A DNA stretch of 64,000 bases from positions 6,658,915 through 6,722,914 of the forward strand of contig NC_035448.2 in assembly GCF_002127325.2 (NCBI RefSeq). The letters are read 5' to 3'. This document shows positions 58,223 through 64,000 of the stretch, one piece after another. Below the pieces are notes generated by a model, which saw only the letters and a list, made by a program, of their open reading frames with translations, was not told the DNA's origin and searched no databases. Position 1 is the first letter of the stretch, and each line of letters begins with the position of its first letter. A program made the position numbers and the translations under genes. This DNA comes from Helianthus annuus. Lineage: Eukaryota; Streptophyta; Magnoliopsida; Asterales; Asteraceae.

Positions 58223-59130
58223 TACGCTGACTTGATTTTAATTGTTTTTATGTTTGAGGGGGGTTTTCTAACAATCCTAATGCAATTAATTAAAAGATTA
58301 ACTAAAGTTGATTAAGACACGAACTATGATTGTAGACGAGATCAGATGATGGTAAAAGCACTACCTAGGTTAGAATCCTACACATGAATGACAAGCTTTC
58401 TCCCGGAATTGAAACTATTGTGGAACCAGGGTCTAAATAAACTAAACTTAAAGGATTATCTAGGGATCCTCGACCCTTCTCAAGGTGTCGCCTGAACGAT
58501 CCTAAAAGTTGTTAAGTACACTAGTTATGTGGATTCCTTCACGGGCTTTCCAACTCTAATAATGATGTACCCGCTAGACAATCTATCTCACAACGCGAAT
58601 ATCTCAATACACTAAAAGTGCACGGGGTAAGTATTGAAATCCTAATCAGACTTGATAGACAAGTAATGGTAGTCAAACCAGGGAAATCTTCTCACAAAGG
58701 CTTTACACCTAGAAACCTAACAACCAAGACAAACTGAAAATCTCTCACCTCACGACTATTAAGATTGGTTGAATACCTAGACCTACTCAATTCACGAACA
58801 GTGGCGGACCCATAATTTTTTTCCTGGGGGTGCGGAAAAAAAATTTAAAGATTTTAGGCCCCTAGTTATATAAAAAAAATTCGATTTATACCGGGTCGGA
58901 TCGGGTCGGGTCATGTAAAACCAGTAAACATAAACAAACAAAGTTTTGCGGGCCAGATCAGATCGGGTCGGGTTGGGTCAATTTCAATTTTCAAACAATC
59001 AAACCCTATTTTCTAACTTCCTATCACATTAACAAACAAAGTTTCAAGTAAAACAGTAAACAACATAAAAACCTTCATAAGTAAGTAAATTAACAACAAA
59101 AAACCATCAAAGTTCAAATGCTACCTACTT
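58223..59130. repeat. 908-bp direct repeat, right copy
   Basis: See 55014-55921. Here the hAT part continues to its full length. Confidence 0.92.
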
Positions 59131-60036
59131 CTATTTCTCCTAATTATTAAATAAAACAACAAAAAAACTTATCTAAGACATAACTTGGTCTTTAACTAGA
59201 AGAATCCGACAAAAAAAAGTAGTCCAACCCTTTTCCTCTTGAGAAATCGCACCATAACTTCTCTACGCATGGTTCTTATCACATATAAATTTGCTCCGTA
59301 AGTTCATAAAATAACACTAAACACTTAAACAAAATAAACAATCATGTTCAACTAATACTATAGTCCATAATTTTAATTTTAATTTTCAAACATTCAGGCA
59401 CTAGCTTTAAGTGTTGATTAGTAATCATTAAAACAAACAAAGCTTAAAATAAAACAACAAAATCATTAAATACAAGTGTAGAACAACTAAAAAAAACATA
59501 AAAAAAACATAAAAAGATCAAACCCTTAGGCCATGTGTAGTCATAAAGCCCCTTTGTGGGCGTTATGCGACAAGTGACGAAATGCGTAAAAGAGAGGCGT
59601 TATGGTGCTTTATATTACAAGAGGGTGTAGTAGTAAGGGGGTTATATAACCCCTTCAATTATACATACATATGTATGTATATATATATATATACGTGTGA
59701 ATGGGGGGAACATCCTGGAGAAGATGACGGCGCGAAGATCATTACGGAGAAGGATTTGCCCACCCCATAGCGCCTGCCATAGTTGTGTTGGCGGCGCTAT
59801 GGGGGCGCCATGGTTGGATTTGGCGCGGCCTCACGCCCAATTACACATGATCACCACATAAAACAACAAAAAAAAACAATCAATAAAAAAGGATTAATCT
59901 TTGGGTTGGGTTGGGTTTGGGTTTGGGCTTGGGTAGTTGGGTTAATAAAATTAGACTGTAGATTGGGTTAACTAAAGTGAATAAGTGGTTAAGGAATAAT
60001 TATACAAATTGTGTTATATACTTATATAGTTATATA

Positions 60037-60811
60037 GGTAAAGGATCCTGTAAAAAAGGCCTAAAGTGTGAGAAGGGTAAAAAAGAATCTCAGCCATTAG
60101 ATCTTTTGATCTAATGGTTGAGATCAATAGGGACCAAATTGTAAAATATTTTCATTAATTTGGACTAATTTGAAATATTTAGGGGCAATATAGTCTTTTA
60201 AACCTACTAGAAATTAGGTAATGCACATGTAACTTCCCCCCGTCTTTTTTAAACGTCAATAACTTTTTATACGTAACTTTTTAAAAAAAAAATTACACCA
60301 TAATAACGAGCGTTTTTTTTATCTTTAATATGAGTACCATATTGTTATACTTATATAGAGAAAAAATATGTTTCGATCAGATGTTTAGTCAATGAATGAT
60401 GTTATATACTTGCTGAATGGTGTTATATACTTACTGAATGGTGTTATATACTTGTTGAATGCTGAATGGTGTTATATACTTGCTGAATGGTGTTATATAC
60501 TTGCTGAATGGTTTATATACTTATTACTGAATGGTGTTATATAGTTGCTGAATAGTGTTATATACTTGCCGAATGGTGTTATATACTTGCTGAATGTTGA
60601 ATTGTGTTATATACTTGCTGAATGGTGTTATATACTTGCTGAATGGTGTTATATACTTCCTATAATTAAGGTGGCGGTTATGGGAAGTTTTTAATTAATT
60701 GAATTAATAATAAAATTACTTGTTTACCCTTTTCAATTAATTTAGATCTAATGTCTAAGATTCTTTCTTACCTTTCTCACACTTTTGGTCTTTTTTACAA
60801 TAACCTTACCC
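60037..60811. mobile_element. MULE-type MITE with internal minisatellite
   Basis: Inverted ends GGTAAAGGATCCTGTAAAA and GGGTAAGGTTATTGTAAAA extend about 54 bp, flanked by an exact 10-bp duplication TAGTTATATA (60027-60036, 60812-60821). Nested in the hAT element. Confidence 0.92.
60400..60660. repeat. Minisatellite, about 22-bp unit
   Basis: About a dozen imperfect copies of GAATGGTGTTATATACTTGCT inside the MULE. Confidence 0.9.
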
Positions 60812-61029
60812 TAGTTATATATTCATAATAACTAGTGTTTATTTTTTTTTATAAATTCATAATATTTTTTTTCTAAGGATGGCGGTTGAAATTTTTTAAG
60901 GGGTACGGTTGAAAAAATCTAAGGGGTGCGATCGGGATTTTCGACGAAAATTAGCACTAAAAACCTTTTTTTTTCAATGGGTGCGGCCGCCCACCCACCA
61001 TCCTGGGTAGGTCCGCCCCTGTTCACGAA

Positions 61030-61740
61030 TATCACTCCTATGGGTCACTACGTCTAACAAACCACTCAACAATCAACAACCAAGGCAGTTACTAATGTTT
61101 TAGCCGAGTATCATCTTAAAAACATAAACGTAATCCATAACAAGTTCAACTTTCAAGAGCAAAGAAAGAAAGGAAGCGTGAAACCCGAATGGCAAAAAAA
61201 TCTCGATCCCGATACTTGAATCTTCAACCTTGGCCTTCTTGTATCCTTGAAATCGTTCTCGGCAACTTCTGATTTGTCAAATGTGATGATAATCATGAAT
61301 AAAAGTCGTGTTTAGGTTTTAAATATCAAAACTTGGAGAACAAACATCTTTTCCCGAAATATGGGCCGTGTCGCGTCGCGCGACGGGCATGGGTCTCCTT
61401 GTCGCGTGACGCGACAATAAATTAAACGTGCAGTGACTTTTGCGGTTTTGCCCCCTCGCGTCACGCGAGGGACTCTTCCAAACCTTGTCGGGTCTCACGA
61501 GGGACTTGTCTCCACCCTGTCGCGTGACGCGACAGGGGACTTTTTCAACATTTTTTTCCCGTTCGATCTCCCAGTTAACCGTAACGCGTCCGAAAGCTTG
61601 ATTTTCTTTGTTTTCGCCCATTTTTACTAACTTTCTTTTTATGGACCCCTACAAAACACAAACGCCTAAGTATCTTACAAAATCCTAATTAAAACGACAC
61701 AAAATAACTTAAAAACTATAGAAACTATACAATGGAAACA
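61030..61740. repeat. Continuation of the repeat interrupted by the hAT element
   Basis: Carries on from 58790 beyond the duplicated TTCACGAA. 61365-61540 holds four or more copies of a CG-rich palindrome of the type TCGCGTGACGCGA. No protein recognised; an LTR of an unclassified retroelement is possible. Confidence 0.5.
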
Positions 61741-62060
61741 TATGTATTTTGCAATACATCAAGGTCATGTAGTAGTGGTTGTGAATTAGAAATTTGTTTA
61801 TTCTACTAGTTGTCTAGTTACACAACCGGTTTGCTGGTAAAATAAACCGGTTGAAGATGGATACGCGGTACATCCTATACACATTCTCATGATTGTGAAA
61901 AGTGAAAGGCATGCCTAATTTAGTGTTCTTGTAGTCTTATCACCGTCTAACCCTCATGGACTACTTACCATGTTATATGCAACGTACTTACCGGTCGGGT
62001 ACTCTGGTCATATTGGAGTCTTGATGTTGTATCGATAATTTGATATAACCACAATGAATA
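61741..62060 (+). pseudogene. Relic of an F-box/kelch gene 3-prime end and flank
   Basis: 61990-62043 (CCGGTCGGGTACTCTGGTCAT...) aligns with the last 17 codons of copy 1 with several substitutions and a shift. 61850-61990 resembles the DNA behind copy 1 at 41670-41800. The rest of the gene is missing. Confidence 0.5.
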
Positions 62061-62450
62061 AAACAAGACTAAAGTATATATCATATAAGGGCGAGCGATA
62101 TTAAATATTTTTAATATTGCATCTGATCGTTATTTTGTTTAAAGATATGCATATTTTAATTAGAATACCATAATTCAAACAAAGGATTTCATACGTAATC
62201 ACTTTAATGAAATTATGTTTACATGTTATGTATGTCGTAATTGCATATAATAATTAAAACATTTGAAAAAAAATATACAGTAGAAGCGCATGATACGTGA
62301 CATACACTCGTGTATATATATATATTGACTTTTCTATTACATATTATGGGCGTTTGATGATATTTCACAAATGCAAAACCATACACGATAGACTATCTTG
62401 TAGTATTTGCCTTGGGTTAGTAGTGATGGAAAAGACGTAAAGTTGTCTAA
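62061..62450. other. AT-rich DNA, nothing recognised
   Basis: No open frame or repeat structure of note apart from a short TA run near 62318. Confidence 0.4.
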
Positions 62451-62675
62451 GGGGCTGTTTGGTAGCCTCTTAATAATCATTCAGATCTACCTCTTAATGG
62501 TTTAAAACCTTTTAATGAATAAGAGGTAACCTCAAGTCTGAATGGCTAAGAGGTAACATCTGAATGGTAAATCATCACATGTCACATTCTTCTACCTTCT
62601 CATTGATAAAATTCTTAAATGATTCCATTAAGAGGTAGCCTCTTAATAACCATTCAGAGGCTACCAAACAGCCCC
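62451..62675. mobile_element. Tourist-type MITE, 225 bp
   Basis: Perfect inverted ends GGGGCTGTTTGGTAGCCTC; TAA at 62448-62450 and 62676-62678. Confidence 0.88.
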
Positions 62676-62681
62676 TAACTT

Positions 62682-62970
62682 TTTTTTTAACAGTAAAGAA
62701 CGACGTGTCAACCATCATGACACCAGTCGTTGTGGCCAAGGTCGACTACTCGACCGCCGCCAGCCTTTGGCTCTCCCAGATGCGTGGAAACCCGAACTCC
62801 ACCCACCCAAACGAATAATCGGTAAAACCTCGCCTCCCATCCAAGACGAACCGGCGCCACCCGTATTTGCCCTTCACCTGGATGTTGCAGAAAATAATGG
62901 AGAGAGTGAGAGTCGAACCTGGATCACAAAAAACATAAAGTTTTTCCCCAACCACTCCACTACTACCTAA
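62682..62970 (-). mobile_element. tRNA-derived SINE candidate
   Basis: On the minus strand it starts GGTAGTAGTGGAGTGGTTGG (A-box-like), has a B-box GGTTCGACTC about 33 bp later (near 62915), and ends in an A9 run next to the MITE. Only a short TTAGG is shared by the flanks. Confidence 0.6.
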
Positions 62971-63233
62971 GTCAAGTTGTCAACTAATCTTATACACAAT
63001 CTTATAAAGTCATCATCCAGTGGATCACAAAAAAAAAGTCAACTAAAAGCGTAACTGAACAGCAGTTGGGGGCACAAATTAACGTCGATACATGTGGATG
63101 ACAAAAAAAAGTCAACTGAAGGTGTAATTTAATAAATGCTACCGCCGCCATCAAAATATTGTATCAAATTATTGGCCAAGTGGATACAGTCGATAGAATC
63201 ATCCAGTTGCAGCATCTTGAACGTTAATATCAT

Positions 63234-63242
63234 CTATAAATA
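63234..63242 (+). promoter_or_regulatory. TATA box of F-box copy 4
   Basis: CTATAAATA, 67 bp before the ATG. The upstream stretch 63000-63230 shares words such as CATCCAGTGGATCAC with the other copies' promoters. Confidence 0.65.
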
Positions 63243-63308
63243 AGTAGTCCAATCACAAGTTCAATTCATTCAATTAACAATTTCTACAAATCACTTGTTT
63301 CATCATTC

Positions 63309-64000
63309 ATGGATCGATTTCAAGATCTTCCTCATGATATTGCACTTCAATGCTTTATTCGAGTTCCTTTCAATCAGTTTCATATTATCCGATCCGTATG
63401 CAAGGCTTGGAAAGCTGAGGTTCACTTGCCTGACCTTCTCCGCCTCCGGAATTCCACCGGAAAAGCTCAATCTCTCGTGGTTCTCTCTCAGGCGAAGATG
63501 AACCCGGCCGGAAATAGGAAGTGTTTGGATGTTCCGGTGTACCGGTTGGTTGTTTTCGAGCCGGAGACGGGTAGCTGGTCGGAGATGCCGTGTTTACCGG
63601 AGTTTGAAAACGGGTTGCCGTTGTTTTGTGGAATGGTTGCTGTCGGGTCGGATCTTGTTGTTATGGGCGGGTACGACCCACGGACTAGGGACTGTCGTAG
63701 TTCGGTTTTTATTTTTGATTTTCTATCGTCCAAGTGGCGTCGTGGTGCTGACCTGCCTGGTGGGCCCAGGTCGTTTTTCGGTTGTGCTGGCGATGGTGAT
63801 CGGACGGTGTTTGTTGCCGGTGGGCATGATCTAGAAAAAAATGCACTTAAATCCGTATGGGTGTATGACGTGGCGAAAGACAATTGGACCCAATTACCTG
63901 ACATGGAAAAAGAGCGTGATGAGTGCGAAGGATTGTTCCACGATGGCAAGTTCCACGTCATCAATGGGTATCCAACAAACATGCATGGTCAGTTCCACCA
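63309..64000 (+). CDS. F-box/kelch-repeat protein, KMD type (copy 4, cut by window end)
   Basis: An open frame of 230 codons from the aligned ATG to the window edge, with no stop. The F-box is nearly unchanged (HTIRSV is HIIRSV here). In the first kelch repeat the Trp of DPRTWDC is Arg, and in the third CECLFYRGKF is CEGLFHDGKF. Otherwise it follows copies 1-3, including FFGCAGDGDRTVFVAGGHD. Whether the C-terminal third is intact cannot be seen. Same predicted role as an SCF receptor. Frames on the opposite strand (63488-63982) are shadows. Confidence 0.88.
   Translation, partial: MDRFQDLPHDIALQCFIRVPFNQFHIIRSVCKAWKAEVHLPDLLRLRNSTGKAQSLVVLSQAKMNPAGNRKCLDVPVYRLVVFEPETGSWSEMPCLPEFENGLPLFCGMVAVGSDLVVMGGYDPRTRDCRSSVFIFDFLSSKWRRGADLPGGPRSFFGCAGDGDRTVFVAGGHDLEKNALKSVWVYDVAKDNWTQLPDMEKERDECEGLFHDGKFHVINGYPTNMHGQFH

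Larger units (their letters stand above)
58799..61021. mobile_element. hAT-like element, 2.2 kb with nested insertion
   Basis: Ends CAGTGGCGGACCCA and, inverted, CAGGGGCGGACCTACCCA; exact 8-bp duplication TTCACGAA (58791-58798, 61022-61029). A MULE MITE sits inside. A GC-rich stretch at 59530-59850 with CATGTGTA words at both sides may be another small MITE. No transposase recognised. Confidence 0.85.

Noticed and set aside
55014..59130. An LTR retrotransposon with 908-bp LTRs
   Set aside because: The repeats lack TG/CA ends, primer site and polypurine tract, and contain a hAT terminus joined to another repeat.
62746..62970. Overlapping 67-69-codon frames
   Set aside because: They lie within the SINE candidate, including its pol III boxes.

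Overview
This is a nuclear segment of a flowering-plant genome, most likely Asteraceae. The evidence is spliced genes with GT-AG introns, plant-type XRCC1 and NAA15 proteins, a plant L1-type LINE, tRNA-iMet-primed copia elements and many small DNA transposons. The placement in Asteraceae rests on my recognising the gag type, the copia LTR end and the intronic SINE from memory, so it is an inference.

Layout. 1-1810: 5-prime end of a minus-strand Ty1/copia element (gag, leader, primer site, LTR). 1811-11834: repeat desert with a Harbinger-like element, a 1.7 kb Helitron, gypsy-LTR-like sequence and a copia pol relic. 11835-25932 (minus): an intact 26-exon NAA15 gene (auxiliary subunit of the NatA N-terminal acetyltransferase, 883 aa) whose introns hold at least ten transposons. 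28541-32009 (minus): an intact 7-exon XRCC1 gene (350 aa, single BRCT), probably with an untranslated first exon near 34.4 kb. 32-38.5 kb: fold-back MULEs, a SINE, a decayed gypsy pol and a hAT. 38932-64000: a tandem array of KMD-type F-box/kelch genes, with two intact intronless copies (38932, 43266), a pseudogene (47351), a 3-prime relic (about 62.0 kb) and a copy cut by the window end (63309). A full-length LINE with both ORFs open (48990-54850) and a complex of nested repeats (55-61.7 kb) separate the array members.

How the genes fit together. NAA15 anchors the NatA catalytic subunit to ribosomes. XRCC1 is a base-excision and single-strand-break repair scaffold. The F-box/kelch proteins are predicted SCF substrate receptors; relatives target type-B ARRs (cytokinin signalling) and phenylalanine ammonia-lyase. 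They are not a pathway, but the order NAA15 - XRCC1 - KMD matches Arabidopsis At1g80410 - At1g80420 - At1g80440 as I recall it, so this looks like an old conserved block in which only the F-box end has expanded.

Most of the rest is transposon sequence. Many elements could be delimited to the base because paired target-site duplications, or an empty paralogous site in the F-box array, are visible. I found no tRNA or rRNA gene and no CRISPR array. Alignments were done by eye; identities are approximate unless a count is given.
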